DNA of 24,571 bases from UBA3305 sp002373555 (GCA_946612455.1 CAMOER010000037.1:1-24571); one strand, 5' to 3'; shown: positions 5,289 through 14,430, numbered from the stretch's first letter. Notes: generated by a model not told the origin, from the sequence alone. Numbers and translations are program-made.

Positions 5289-6329
5289 ATGGGAAGTCTT
5301 CTCAGTTACAGCGGCCTCACCACCAAGCTGAAGGCAATGCGGGCGAAGCTGCTTACGGATGAGGATTATGCGCGGATCAGCGAATTTGAAAATGCGTCCG
5401 AGCTGATCAAAATGCTGAAGACTTCGCCCGGTTATGCGGAGCTTTTCGCGGACATAGATGAGCAGGATTTCCGGCGGTACGATGTCGAGAGCCTGTTTGA
5501 AGCCTCCTTTATCCGGGACTTCGCCAAGATCTACCGGTTCGCGGATCAGAAACAGAGAGAGTTCCTGAAGATCTACTTCCGTACATTTGAGCTCAATTTC
5601 CTGAAGCGCAGCCTGCGTCTTGCGTTTGACGAACGCACCCATATCCCGAACCCGCGTGTGTATCCCGATTTTTTCTGGGCGCACTCGAAGCTGGATCCGG
5701 AAAAACTCACGGATGTCTGGACGGTCCGGGGACTGGTGGACGCGCTTGCCGGGACGGAGTATTACAAGCCGCTCGCAAAGCTCGCGGAGGATCCGGAAGC
5801 AGTGATCTTCGATTATGAGATGGCGCTCGACATGTTCAGCTTCATGAAGACCTGGAAGGATCTGAAAAAAAATATTTCCGGGAAGGATCTGGAGGAGCTT
5901 CTGATCGCCTACGGCAGCCGGTTCGATATGATCAACCTGAACTGGATCGACCGGGCCAGACGTTTCTACAGCCAGTCGCCCGAGGATATCATCGCACTCC
6001 TGATCCCTGTCCGGTTCAAACTGAACAAACAGCAGATCAAGAATCTGGTCTATGCGGAGTCGGAAGAGAAGTTTACCGAAGTCCTGAATACCACCTGGTA
6101 TGCCAGGAAATTCGGCAGACTGACGCCGGAGGAGCTGGGCGATACCTATGTCCGGGTCATGCGGACCGTGCTGAATAAGGAATCGAAGAAGGATCCCTAT
6201 TCCGCAGCCATGACCTACACGTATTTATATAAGAAGAAACATGAAACGGAAAGACTGACTACTGCCGTGGAATGCCTGACATACGGCATGGAACCGAAGG
6301 ACACACTGAAATATGTCCTGCGGCAGTGA
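5289..6329 (+). CDS. ntpC: V-type ATPase subunit C (central stalk cap)
   Basis: 346 residues, normal for the family (AC39/subunit d type). The N-terminus (SYSGLTTKLKAMRAKLLT) and the repeated three-fold helical pattern, with LLIAYGSRFDMINLNW near 200 and LNKQQIKNLVYAES near 245, fit it. The protein is a funnel that sits on the K ring and connects it to the rotating D/F shaft. The ATG is 2 nt after the previous stop, and its ribosome site (GGAGGG) lies inside the end of the previous gene, so translation is probably coupled. Confidence 0.92.
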   Translation: MGSLLSYSGLTTKLKAMRAKLLTDEDYARISEFENASELIKMLKTSPGYAELFADIDEQDFRRYDVESLFEASFIRDFAKIYRFADQKQREFLKIYFRTFELNFLKRSLRLAFDERTHIPNPRVYPDFFWAHSKLDPEKLTDVWTVRGLVDALAGTEYYKPLAKLAEDPEAVIFDYEMALDMFSFMKTWKDLKKNISGKDLEELLIAYGSRFDMINLNWIDRARRFYSQSPEDIIALLIPVRFKLNKQQIKNLVYAESEEKFTEVLNTTWYARKFGRLTPEELGDTYVRVMRTVLNKESKKDPYSAAMTYTYLYKKKHETERLTTAVECLTYGMEPKDTLKYVLRQ

Positions 6330-6352
6330 CGTCATGAAACGAGGAAACGTAC

Positions 6353-8278
6353 ATGATTGAAAAAATGACATTTTTGAACATTTCCGGGCCGAAGGAGGAT
6401 ATCGACCGCATGGTGGATGACTACCTCGGGAAATATCCGATTCACCTGGAAAATGCGCTTTCCGAGCTTTCCGCAGTCCGTGATCTGTATCCCTTCACCC
6501 AGGCCAATCCCTATAAGGAATGGCTGGATAAGGCGGAGGGGTTCTGCGGCAGACTGCCGGAGGGCACGGCGGAAGGACGGGCGCTTTCACCGGAAGAGGC
6601 TGTGGATGTCATCAGGGAGATCAAAGGGGAACTGCACCAGACCGAGCAGAATCTGCCGGCGCTGAAGCAGGAGCTTGCGGAATCCCAGGATCTTCTGCAC
6701 AAGATCTCTCCCTTCAGGAGCCTGCCTGTGGAGATCAGCGAGCTGGTGAAATTCCGTTTCATCAAGCTGCGGTTCGGCCGTATTCCCAGAGATCTCTGTA
6801 AGAAATTCGAGCAGTATGTGTATGATGATCTGAACATGATCTTCCTGAAGACCCAGACGGACGAAGAGTATGTCTGGGGCATCTGCTTCATCCCGCCGGG
6901 ACAGAAGGAGAAGGCGGATGCGGTCCTGTCCGCACTTCGTTTTGAGAGAGTCTGGGTGCCGGATGAATACACCGGCACGGCGGAGGAGGCTTATGAAGAG
7001 CTGAATGCAAAATGCAGGAAGCTGACTTCCGAGATCGAACGGATCCGTAAAAAATCGGATGAGATGATCCGGACGCGGGCCGGTGAGCTTCTGGCGGCAA
7101 GGACGGTCCTCGCCCGCCGCACGAAGAATTTCGACATCCGGAAATATGCCGCCTGCACCAAGGAGAGGGAAGTCACCTACTATATCCTCTGCGGCTGGAT
7201 GGGCGAAGCGGATGCGAAGGCCTTCATTGCGGAGACAGAGAAGGATCCGAAGGTCACCTGCATCGAGGAAGACGCACAGCAGGTCACCTACGAGAATCCT
7301 CCGACGAGACTGAAGAATCCGGGCATTTTCAAGCCGTTTGAAATGTATATCAAAATGTATGGTCTGCCGTCCTACAAGGAACTGGATCCTACGGTTTTTG
7401 TAGCCATTACGTATTCACTGCTTTTCGGCGCGATGTTCGGAGACCTGGGACAGGGGATGCTGCTTCTGATCGGCGGCTTCATCCTGTATAAGAAAAAGAA
7501 TATGGCGCTGGCAGGCATCATTTCCACAGCCGGTTTCTTCTCGTCGATCTTCGGTATCCTGTTCGGCAGTATCTTCGGATTTGAAGATATCATCCCGGCG
7601 CTGTGGCTGCGGCCGAGAGAAGCGATGTCCCAGCTTCCCGTGATCGGAAATCTGAATACGGTGTTCGTTGTTGCCGTTGCATTCGGCATGTTCCTGATCC
7701 TGGTTACGATGGTGATGCATATCATCAATGCGGTCAAAGCCGGCAGTGTGGGAGATAAGTGGTTCGATACGAACGGCGTTGCCGGATTTATCTTCTACGC
7801 GATGATCTGCCTGTGTATCGTATTGGTCATGTCCGGGAGAACGCTGCCCGGCGCTGTACTGCTGGTGCTGCTGATCGGCCTGCCGCTGCTGGCCATTGCA
7901 CTGAAGGAGCCGCTGGAGAATCTCATAGAGAAGAAAAAGCCGCTCATTGAGGGCGGCATCGGGATGTATATCACGCAGACCTTCTTTGAACTGTTTGAAA
8001 CGATGCTGTCCTTCTTCTCCAATACGCTCTCCTTCGTCAGGGTCGGCGCGTTTGCTGTTAGCCATGCCGCAATGATGGAAGTCGTGCTGATGCTGGCAGG
8101 AGCGGAGAACGGCGGCAGCCCGAACTGGATCGTGGTCGTGCTCGGGAACCTGTTCGTCTGCGGACTGGAAGGCCTGATCGTCGGCATTCAGGTGCTGAGA
8201 TTGGAATACTACGAGATGTTCAGCCGTTTCTACAGAGGCGACGGAAGAGAATTCAGACCGTTTCTCGGAAAACACTGA
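6353..8278 (+). CDS. ntpI: V-type ATPase subunit I (membrane stator)
   Basis: 641 residues, typical of bacterial subunit I (related to eukaryotic subunit a). Residues 1 to about 335 form the cytoplasmic arm with two coiled-coil stretches (near 95-125 and 215-245). The rest is a membrane domain of seven to eight helices, opening with the family motif YSLLFGAMFGDLGQGMLLLI near 350-370. The essential arginine of the ion path is present as R563 in NTLSFVRVGAFAVSHAAM. This arginine faces the glutamate of subunit K and drives rotation (family knowledge). GAGG lies about 9 nt before the ATG at 6353. Confidence 0.95.
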   Translation: MIEKMTFLNISGPKEDIDRMVDDYLGKYPIHLENALSELSAVRDLYPFTQANPYKEWLDKAEGFCGRLPEGTAEGRALSPEEAVDVIREIKGELHQTEQNLPALKQELAESQDLLHKISPFRSLPVEISELVKFRFIKLRFGRIPRDLCKKFEQYVYDDLNMIFLKTQTDEEYVWGICFIPPGQKEKADAVLSALRFERVWVPDEYTGTAEEAYEELNAKCRKLTSEIERIRKKSDEMIRTRAGELLAARTVLARRTKNFDIRKYAACTKEREVTYYILCGWMGEADAKAFIAETEKDPKVTCIEEDAQQVTYENPPTRLKNPGIFKPFEMYIKMYGLPSYKELDPTVFVAITYSLLFGAMFGDLGQGMLLLIGGFILYKKKNMALAGIISTAGFFSSIFGILFGSIFGFEDIIPALWLRPREAMSQLPVIGNLNTVFVVAVAFGMFLILVTMVMHIINAVKAGSVGDKWFDTNGVAGFIFYAMICLCIVLVMSGRTLPGAVLLVLLIGLPLLAIALKEPLENLIEKKKPLIEGGIGMYITQTFFELFETMLSFFSNTLSFVRVGAFAVSHAAMMEVVLMLAGAENGGSPNWIVVVLGNLFVCGLEGLIVGIQVLRLEYYEMFSRFYRGDGREFRPFLGKH

Positions 8279-8333
8279 AGCTATAAAATCATAAAAATAT
8301 AACAGCAACTTAAAAATTACGGAGGATTTCATC

Positions 8334-8771
8334 ATGAATAACCTGGCACTTATTACCATGGCAGCAGCGCTTGTTTTAAGCTTTATCATCCCCTGGGCAG
8401 CTTTCCTGAAGGGCGAGCGGACAAAAGGCCGTTACAAAAAGTCCCTGGCGGTCAATGTGGTGAGCTTTTTCGTGCTCATGATCATCGGCGCAGTCCTGAT
8501 GTTCTCTGCGGGAACACCTGTTATGGCTGACGCGGCGGCGGAATCCGGCGCCGGTCTTTCCGTCGGCCTTGCCTATATCGCGGCAGCTGCCTCTGTCGGC
8601 ATGTCCTGCATCGGCGGCGGACTGGCTGTTGCAAGCGCAGCGAGCGCAGCTCTTGGAGCCATCAGCGAGGATTCTTCCATTCTCGGTAAGTCCCTGATCT
8701 TCGTCGGTCTTGCGGAAGGTGTCTGCCTGTACGGACTGATCATCTCCTTCATGATCCTTGGTAGAGTGTGA
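8334..8771 (+). CDS. ntpK: V-type ATPase subunit K (rotor ring)
   Basis: 145 residues with four membrane helices (about 4-25, 37-59, 73-101, 116-143). The C-terminal hairpin is a normal rotor hairpin: glycine/alanine-rich AYIAAAASVGMSCIGGGLAV, a polar SEDSS loop and GLAEGVCLYGLII with the ion-binding E128. The N-terminal hairpin lacks the glycine-rich pattern and any acidic membrane residue, so each subunit gives one ion site per four helices. No glutamine occurs in the helices and E128 is followed by glycine, so the classical sodium ligands are not complete. Proton coupling is possible but not shown. An AT-rich 55-nt gap and a strong GGAGG (8321-8325) precede it, consistent with high synthesis for a multi-copy ring. 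Confidence 0.92.
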   Translation: MNNLALITMAAALVLSFIIPWAAFLKGERTKGRYKKSLAVNVVSFFVLMIIGAVLMFSAGTPVMADAAAESGAGLSVGLAYIAAAASVGMSCIGGGLAVASAASAALGAISEDSSILGKSLIFVGLAEGVCLYGLIISFMILGRV

Positions 8772-9079
8772 TGCAGATCTTTCTTATTGCGGACAATCAG
8801 GATACCGTTACCGGAATGCGGCTCGCGGGTGTGCCGGGTGTGATCGCAAAAGACAGAGAAAGCCTTGGAAATGCCCTTAACGATGCGCTCGCGAACCCCC
8901 AGATCGGCATCATCCTTCTGATGGAATCCTTCGGGCGGGAATACCCGGATCTCATTGATGATGTCAAGCTGAACCGACGGGTGCCGCTGATCATTGAGAT
9001 CCCGGACAGAAACGGTACGGGAAGAAGACCGGACTTTATTACGGCCTATGTCGGCGAAGCGATCGGTCTTAAGCTGTGA
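8771..9079 (+). CDS. ntpG: V-type ATPase subunit F (central shaft)
   Basis: 102 residues from the ATG at 8771, which shares its A with the TGA of ntpK. A GTG one codon earlier (8768) is an alternative start. The N-terminus MQIFLIADNQDTVTGMRLAG is the typical Rossmann-like opening of subunit F, which moves with subunit D inside the catalytic head. The middle (NPQIGIILLMESFGREYPDLI) and the basic stretch before VPLIIEIP also match the family. It corresponds to NtpG in Enterococcus naming. No good ribosome site is seen, so translation probably depends on ntpK. Confidence 0.92.
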   Translation: MQIFLIADNQDTVTGMRLAGVPGVIAKDRESLGNALNDALANPQIGIILLMESFGREYPDLIDDVKLNRRVPLIIEIPDRNGTGRRPDFITAYVGEAIGLKL

Positions 9080-9087
9080 GGTGCTGT

Positions 9088-9690
9088 ATGACGATAGAAG
9101 AGAAACTTACATATTTCGGCGATGTTTCCAGAGAGACCGCGAAGGAACTCAGTCAGAACGAGCTGGCGGATTTCCGGAACGGACTGGAGAAGGTGTTCAG
9201 GGAGCACCAGGAGACGTCTGTACGCCGCAGAGACCACAGGATCGCCGCGGAGACCAATGAATGCCGGATCGCGAGCAACAAGGAGCTGGTCAGCGAACAG
9301 CTGGCATGCAGAAAAAAGCTTGCAGACACGGAAGAGGAACTGACGAAGGCGCTGTTCGCAGACGTGGAGGAACGTCTTGCGGAGTTCCGGAAGACCGCCG
9401 GTTATACGGCGTATCTTCAGGACGCGCTCGCACAGATCCTTGAATACGGCAAAGGCGGCGAGATCACTGTGGAGATCGATGAGACGGACAAACATCTGGT
9501 CCCGGATCTTGTGAAGCTCACCGGAAACAAGGCGTCGTTCAATCTTGTGAAAGAAAAGATCCCGGGCGGCCTGCGGGCCGTGATCCCGGCGAAGAATATC
9601 ATGATCGACCGGAGCTTTGCGCAGAAGCTCATGGAGCTGCGCGATTCCTTCCGGCTCGAAATGAAGCTGAATCAGACAGATAAGAGGTAG
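9088..9690 (+). CDS. ntpE: V-type ATPase subunit E (peripheral stalk)
   Basis: 200 residues from the ATG at 9088. A GTG at 9076 would add four residues, but GAGGTG (9078-9083) sits properly before 9088 and overlaps the GTG. The first half is a long charged helix that pairs with subunit G/H. The second half is a globular domain with the VDETDKHLVPDLVKL-like and GGLRAVIPAKNIMIDRSF stretches (about 145-185) that bind subunit B and fix the stalk to the head. Identification is from gene order plus this helix-then-globular layout; primary sequence in this family is weakly conserved. Confidence 0.85.
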   Translation: MTIEEKLTYFGDVSRETAKELSQNELADFRNGLEKVFREHQETSVRRRDHRIAAETNECRIASNKELVSEQLACRKKLADTEEELTKALFADVEERLAEFRKTAGYTAYLQDALAQILEYGKGGEITVEIDETDKHLVPDLVKLTGNKASFNLVKEKIPGGLRAVIPAKNIMIDRSFAQKLMELRDSFRLEMKLNQTDKR

Positions 9691-9695
9691 ATGAT

Positions 9696-11459
9696 ATGTC
9701 ACGAACTGGTGTTATTTACGGGATAAACGGCCCGGTCATAACCATTGCCGGAGATACCGGCTTCGGTATGTCGGAGCTTTGCTATATCGGTGAGGAGCGC
9801 CTGACGGGAGAGGTCATCCGCCTGGATAAGGATATGACGACGATCCAGTGCTTCGAGGAGACCGCCGGACTGAAGCCCGGGGACAAGGTCGAAGCCACGG
9901 GAGACGCCGTTTCGGTGCTGCTGGGCCCGGGCATCATCAAGAGTATCTTTGATGGTATCGAACGTCCGCTGGATGTCATCGCATCCCATACCGGCGCTTT
10001 CATCAGCCGCGGCGTCAGCGCCGATTCGCTGGATCTGAAGAAGAAATGGAATGCGCATATTACGGTCAAAGTCGGAGACAAGGTGACCGGCGGCACCGTG
10101 ATCGCGGAAGTGCAGGAGACAGAATCCATCCTTCACAGATCAATGGTGCCTCCGAATGTTTCCGGCACAGTCGTAAAAGCGGTCCCGGACGGCGCATACA
10201 ATGTCGTCGAGCCGATCGTCGTGGTCGAGACGCCGGACGGAACGCAGGTCAATGTGGCGCTTTCGCAGCGCTGGCCGATCCGCGTGCCGAGACCGGTGCG
10301 GGAGCGTTTCCCCGCATCCAAGCCGCTGCTGACCGGACAGAGAATTCTGGATACCCTGTTCCCGCTGGCCAAGGGCGGCACGGCTGCCATCCCCGGCGGT
10401 TTCGGAACCGGAAAAACGATGACGCAGCATCAGATCGCCAAGTGGTCCGATGCGGATATCATCATTTATATCGGCTGCGGAGAACGCGGCAATGAGATGA
10501 CGCAGGTGCTGAAGGAGTTCGGAGAACTGACCGACCCCAGGACGGGCAAGCAGCTGATGGAGCGTACCGCGCTGATCGCAAATACCTCCAATATGCCGGT
10601 TGCCGCCCGTGAAGCATCCATTTATACCGGCATTACGCTGGCGGAATATTACAGAGACATGGGCTATGATGTCGCCATCATGGCGGATTCCACTTCGAGA
10701 TGGGCCGAAGCGCTCCGTGAGCTTTCCGGACGTCTGGAAGAAATGCCCGCTGAAGAAGGCTATCCGGCCTATCTGGCTTCCAGACTGTCGGCCTTCTATG
10801 AGAGAGCCGGTGAGATGCAGAATCTGAACGGTTCGGAAGGTTCCGTCTCGATCATCGGCGCTGTTTCCCCGCAGGGCGGCGATTTCTCCGAGCCTGTCAC
10901 GCAGAATACGAAGCGTTTCGTGCGCTGCTTCTGGGGACTGGATAAAGGCCTTGCCTATGCGAGACACTATCCTGCCATTCACTGGCTGACCAGTTACAGC
11001 GAATATCTGCCGGATCTGACGGCCTGGTATAGAACGGAAGTATCGCCCGATTTCATGGAATACAGAAACCAGATCATTTCGATCCTCGGCCAGGAGAGCA
11101 GCCTGATGGAGATCGTCAAGCTGATCGGTGCGGACGTGCTTCCGGATGATCAGAAGCTCACGCTGGAAATCGCCAGAGTCATCCGGCTCGGTTTCCTGCA
11201 GCAGAATGCGTTCCATGCGGAGGATACCTATGTGCCGATGGAGAAGCAGTTCAAAATGATGGAGCTCATCATTTATCTGTATACCAAGGCCAAAGAGCTG
11301 GTCAGCATGGGCCATCCGATGTCGGTGCTGAAGGAAGATGATATCTTTGACCGCATCGTTTCCATCAAATATGATGTTCCGAACAATGAGCTTTTCCGCT
11401 TCGACGAATATCATGCGGCTGTAGACAGGTTTTATGACGGCGTACTCGCCAGGAACTAA
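9696..11459 (+). CDS. ntpA: V-type ATPase catalytic subunit A
   Basis: 587 residues, normal for A subunits. Order: N-terminal beta barrel (1-70), the non-homologous region special to A subunits (about 110-185), nucleotide-binding domain (about 190-430) and C-terminal helices. The P loop GGFGTGKT is at 234-241, with K240 and T241 for ATP and magnesium. The catalytic-glutamate motif GCGERGNEM follows. The motif MADSTSRWAEALRE is the Walker B region. ATP hydrolysis occurs here, at the A/B interface. Physiological direction in anaerobic Clostridia may be ion pumping or ATP synthesis and cannot be read from sequence. A ribosome site (GAGGTAG) precedes the ATG, 5 nt after ntpE. Confidence 0.97.
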   Translation: MSRTGVIYGINGPVITIAGDTGFGMSELCYIGEERLTGEVIRLDKDMTTIQCFEETAGLKPGDKVEATGDAVSVLLGPGIIKSIFDGIERPLDVIASHTGAFISRGVSADSLDLKKKWNAHITVKVGDKVTGGTVIAEVQETESILHRSMVPPNVSGTVVKAVPDGAYNVVEPIVVVETPDGTQVNVALSQRWPIRVPRPVRERFPASKPLLTGQRILDTLFPLAKGGTAAIPGGFGTGKTMTQHQIAKWSDADIIIYIGCGERGNEMTQVLKEFGELTDPRTGKQLMERTALIANTSNMPVAAREASIYTGITLAEYYRDMGYDVAIMADSTSRWAEALRELSGRLEEMPAEEGYPAYLASRLSAFYERAGEMQNLNGSEGSVSIIGAVSPQGGDFSEPVTQNTKRFVRCFWGLDKGLAYARHYPAIHWLTSYSEYLPDLTAWYRTEVSPDFMEYRNQIISILGQESSLMEIVKLIGADVLPDDQKLTLEIARVIRLGFLQQNAFHAEDTYVPMEKQFKMMELIIYLYTKAKELVSMGHPMSVLKEDDIFDRIVSIKYDVPNNELFRFDEYHAAVDRFYDGVLARN

Positions 11460-11471
11460 GGGGGCAGAGCA

Positions 11472-12845
11472 ATGTCAGTTGAATATTTGAGACTGTCCGG
11501 CATCAACGGCCCTCTGATCGTTCTGGAGGGAGTGCAGGACGCCTTTTATGAAGAAATCGTTGAATTTACGGTGAACGGCCGGGACAGGAAGCTCGGCAGG
11601 ATCGTCGCGCTCGATGAAGACCGCGCGGTCATCCAGGTGTTTGCCGGCACGGAAAACATGTCGCTTTCCAACACCCGGACGAGGCTGACCGGAAAGCCGA
11701 TGGAGATCCCGCTGTCGTCCCAGATCCTCGGAAGAGTGTTCGACGGCATCGGAAGACCCGTGGACGGACTGGGCGCGATCCGCCCGGAGGTCACGCTGGA
11801 TATCAACGGCAAGCCGCTGAATCCCGTGATGCGCGAATACCCCAGGAACTTTATCCAGACCGGTATCTCCGCGATCGACGGCCTGACCACGCTGATCCGC
11901 GGCCAGAAGCTGCCCATTTTCTCCGGAAACGGACTTCCCCACGACCAGCTGGCGGCGCAGATCGTGCAGCAGGCTTCGCTGGGCTCGGATTCGGATGAAG
12001 AATTTGCCGTTGTTTTCGCCGCGATGGGCGTCAAGCACGACGTGGCGGATTTCTTCCGGCGCACATTTGAAGAGAGCGGCGTGCAGGATCACGTTGTCAC
12101 CTATCTGAATCTGGCAAATGATCCTGTCGTGGAACGTCTGATCACACCGAAGGTCGCATTGACGGCGGCAGAGTATCTCGCATTTACCTGCGGCATGCAT
12201 ATCCTGGTCATCCTGACCGATATGACATCCTTCGCGGAGGCACTGCGTGAGGTCTCCTCTTCGAAGGGTGAGATCCCGTCGAGAAAGGGTTATCCGGGAT
12301 ATCTGTACAGTGAGCTCGCGACGATCTATGAAAGAGCAGGCGTCGTGGAAGGACGGTCCGGTTCTGTGACGCAGATCCCGATCCTGTCCATGCCGAATGA
12401 TGATATCACGCATCCCGTACCCGACCTGACCGGCTATATCACAGAGGGCCAGATCGTTCTGGACCGCAGCCTGCACGGCCAGTCGGTGTATCCGCCGATC
12501 AGCGTGCTGCCGTCGCTTTCCCGTCTGATGAAGGACGGCATCGGCGAAGGCTATACGAGAGAAGACCATCAGGCGGTCGCCAACCAGCTGTTCTCCAGCT
12601 ATGCGAAGGTGGGCGAGGCGAGAGCGCTGGCATCCGTTATCGGTGAAGATGAGCTTTCGGCGCTGGATAAGACGTATCTGAAATTCGGACAGGCTTTCGA
12701 GGAGAAGTTCGTCGGCCAGGGGCTGAAGGAGAACCGCGATATCATTTATACGCTGGATCTGGGCTGGGAGCTTTTGAAGATGCTGCCGAAGTCCGAACTC
12801 GACCGCGTGGATACGAAGCTGTTAGATAAATACTACACTGAATAA
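11472..12845 (+). CDS. ntpB: V-type ATPase regulatory subunit B
   Basis: 457 residues, the usual size. It resembles subunit A in fold but has no P loop: the equivalent position reads FSGNGLPHDQLAAQ (150-163), the hallmark of the non-catalytic B subunit. The motifs GRVFDGIGRPVDGLG (87-101), TDMTSFAEALREVS and ERAGVVEGRSGSVTQ are all present. The last contributes arginine to the neighbouring catalytic site (family knowledge). Three B subunits alternate with three A subunits in the head. It lies 12 nt after ntpA, with GGGGGC as ribosome site. Confidence 0.97.
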   Translation: MSVEYLRLSGINGPLIVLEGVQDAFYEEIVEFTVNGRDRKLGRIVALDEDRAVIQVFAGTENMSLSNTRTRLTGKPMEIPLSSQILGRVFDGIGRPVDGLGAIRPEVTLDINGKPLNPVMREYPRNFIQTGISAIDGLTTLIRGQKLPIFSGNGLPHDQLAAQIVQQASLGSDSDEEFAVVFAAMGVKHDVADFFRRTFEESGVQDHVVTYLNLANDPVVERLITPKVALTAAEYLAFTCGMHILVILTDMTSFAEALREVSSSKGEIPSRKGYPGYLYSELATIYERAGVVEGRSGSVTQIPILSMPNDDITHPVPDLTGYITEGQIVLDRSLHGQSVYPPISVLPSLSRLMKDGIGEGYTREDHQAVANQLFSSYAKVGEARALASVIGEDELSALDKTYLKFGQAFEEKFVGQGLKENRDIIYTLDLGWELLKMLPKSELDRVDTKLLDKYYTE

Positions 12846-12869
12846 CTCATTTTACATGGAGGTAACACC

Positions 12870-13484
12870 GTGGATCCCAATACGTTCCCCACGAAGGGAA
12901 ATCTGATCGCTGCCAAGAATTCCTTAAAGCTGGCAAGACAGGGCTATGAGCTGATGGATAAAAAGAGGAACATCCTCATCCGCGAGCTCACGGCTCTGAT
13001 CGAGCAGGCCAAGGATATCCAGGGGCAGATCGATTCCACCTACAGGCGCGCCTATGCCGCACTGCAGGTCGCAAATGTGGAGCACGGGATCTCGCGGGTG
13101 GAAGAGATCTCCCACTCCGTGCCGGTCGATTCGTCGATCTCCGTGAAAACCAGGAGCATCATGGGTACGGAGATCCCGCTCGTGTCGTCTGAGCCGGGGA
13201 TGAAGACCCCGACATACGGCTTCTACGGCACACGGCTTTCCCTGGACGATGCGCGGGGCGCCTTTGAGCAGGTGAAGGAACTGACGATCCGCCTTTCCAT
13301 GGTGGAAAATTCCGCCATCCGGCTCGCCTCCAGCATCAAGAAGACCCAGAAGCGCGCGAACGCGCTGAAGAATATCACGATCCCGAAGTACGAGGAACTC
13401 GTGAAGATGATCGGCGATGCGCTGGAGGAAAAGGAAAGAGAAGAGTTTACAAGACTGAAGGTCATCAAGAGAATGCACGGGTGA
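12870..13484 (+). CDS. ntpD: V-type ATPase subunit D (central shaft)
   Basis: 204 residues from a GTG start, chosen because GGAGG (12858-12862) lies 7 nt upstream. The opening NTFPTKGNLIAAKNSLKLAR is the family signature. Two long antiparallel helices (about 10-80 and 120-200) form the rotating shaft that fits into the A3B3 head and joins subunits F and C below. It is the last gene of the operon; its TGA stop touches the shared terminator. Confidence 0.95.
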   Translation: MDPNTFPTKGNLIAAKNSLKLARQGYELMDKKRNILIRELTALIEQAKDIQGQIDSTYRRAYAALQVANVEHGISRVEEISHSVPVDSSISVKTRSIMGTEIPLVSSEPGMKTPTYGFYGTRLSLDDARGAFEQVKELTIRLSMVENSAIRLASSIKKTQKRANALKNITIPKYEELVKMIGDALEEKEREEFTRLKVIKRMHG

Positions 13485-13544
13485 ATGATTGACACAAAAA
13501 GAAGGGTAAGGCGCCGCCTTACCCTTCTTTTTGTGTCAATCATT
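13484..13544. terminator. Perfect 29-bp bidirectional terminator between ntpD and proC
   Basis: 13484-13512 and 13516-13544 are perfect inverted repeats (29 bp) with a 3-nt loop. Each arm has a run of five A or T next to the GC-rich inner stem (GAAGGGTAAGGC), so the element works as stem plus T tract in both directions. Its two end bases are the final A of the ntpD stop and the final A of the proC stop. It therefore fills the space between the two convergent genes exactly. Confidence 0.95.
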
Positions 13545-14356
13545 TATTGGTCAGCCATATGTCTGTTCTTCTCGGCAGCCGCATGTACTGCATCGATGAT
13601 CGTTGCATTGAATGCATTGTGCTCCAGCACGCCGATCGCTTCGATCGTCGTTCCGCCGGGAGAGGTGACCATGTCGATCAGCTCGCCGGGATGCATGCCG
13701 CTTTCCAGCACCATTTTCGCGGAACCGAGTACGGCCTGGGCGGCAAAGATATAGGCCTGGCTCTTGGACATCCCTTCGCGGACAGCGCCTTCCGCCAGTC
13801 CGTTGATGAACATGTATACATAGGCGGGAGAGGATCCGCTGATGCCGACGACCGCATCCATCAGATGCTCGTCGATCAGCTCTGCACGGCCGAGCGCCTT
13901 GAAAATCTCGAGCACCATATGCTCCTCATCCTCATCGATATTCTCGTTCAGGCAGATACCGCTCATTGCTGCGCCGACCATGGCAGGCGTATTGGGCATG
14001 ACGCGGGCGATCTTGTGCTCAGGAGACAGCATTTCCTCCAGCTGGGCAAGGGAGATTCCGGCTGCGATGGAGATGATGATCTGATCCTTGCGGAATCTGG
14101 TGCCGACCTTCTCCATGACAGTAGGCATGACCTGGGGCTTTACGGCGAGTACGATGATCTCGGATTCGTCGACGAGCTTTTTGATATCACGGGTGGCTTT
14201 GATATGCAGCGATTCTTTCAGTTTCTCCATGACGGGTGTATAGGAATCATAGACCATGATCTGGTGGGGCATGAAAAGCTCCTTCTTCAGAAGGAAGGTC
14301 ATGATGGACTTTCCCATGTTGCCGCCGCCGATAAATCCGATCTTCTTTTCGATCAT
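13544..14356 (-). CDS. proC: Pyrroline-5-carboxylate reductase
   Basis: 270 residues, the usual length. The N-terminal Rossmann fold begins IGFIGGGNMGKSIM (6-19) and binds NAD(P)H. VLAVKPQ (69-75) and MPNTPAMVGAAMSG follow. The C-terminal dimer domain has GISGSSPAYVYMFI and the signature MVTSPGGTTIEAI, which binds the substrate. The enzyme carries out the last step of proline synthesis, 1-pyrroline-5-carboxylate to L-proline, in the cytoplasm. GGAGG lies 10 nt before the ATG. It is a single gene with its own promoter and leader hairpin; proA and proB are not in this window. Confidence 0.96.
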   Translation of the reverse strand: MIEKKIGFIGGGNMGKSIMTFLLKKELFMPHQIMVYDSYTPVMEKLKESLHIKATRDIKKLVDESEIIVLAVKPQVMPTVMEKVGTRFRKDQIIISIAAGISLAQLEEMLSPEHKIARVMPNTPAMVGAAMSGICLNENIDEDEEHMVLEIFKALGRAELIDEHLMDAVVGISGSSPAYVYMFINGLAEGAVREGMSKSQAYIFAAQAVLGSAKMVLESGMHPGELIDMVTSPGGTTIEAIGVLEHNAFNATIIDAVHAAAEKNRHMADQ

Positions 14357-14399
14357 AAGAATGTTTCCTCCGGATAATAAATAAAATGATAAGAAATGA

Positions 14400-14417
14400 G
14401 GCAGGAAGCATCCTGCC
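14400..14417 (-). other. Leader hairpin of proC
   Basis: On the minus strand GGCAGGA-TGCT-TCCTGCC is a perfect 7-bp hairpin between the proC promoter and its ribosome site. The following bases are T-rich but interrupted (TCATTTCTTATCATTTTATT). It could be a weak attenuator or a stabilising 5' hairpin. Confidence 0.5.
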
Positions 14418-14430
14418 GCAAACCTTTACT

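Noticed and set aside
8279..8333. Internal promoter before ntpK in the AT-rich 55-nt gap
   Set aside because: No -35/-10 pair with acceptable spacing was found. The AT-richness is better explained by an open, strong ribosome site.
10140..11414. 424-codon open frame opposite ntpA (similar long ones lie opposite ntpB and inside deoD and mtnA)
   Set aside because: Long antisense frames are common in GC-rich coding sequence. The sense proteins are unmistakable and the antisense products have no domain.
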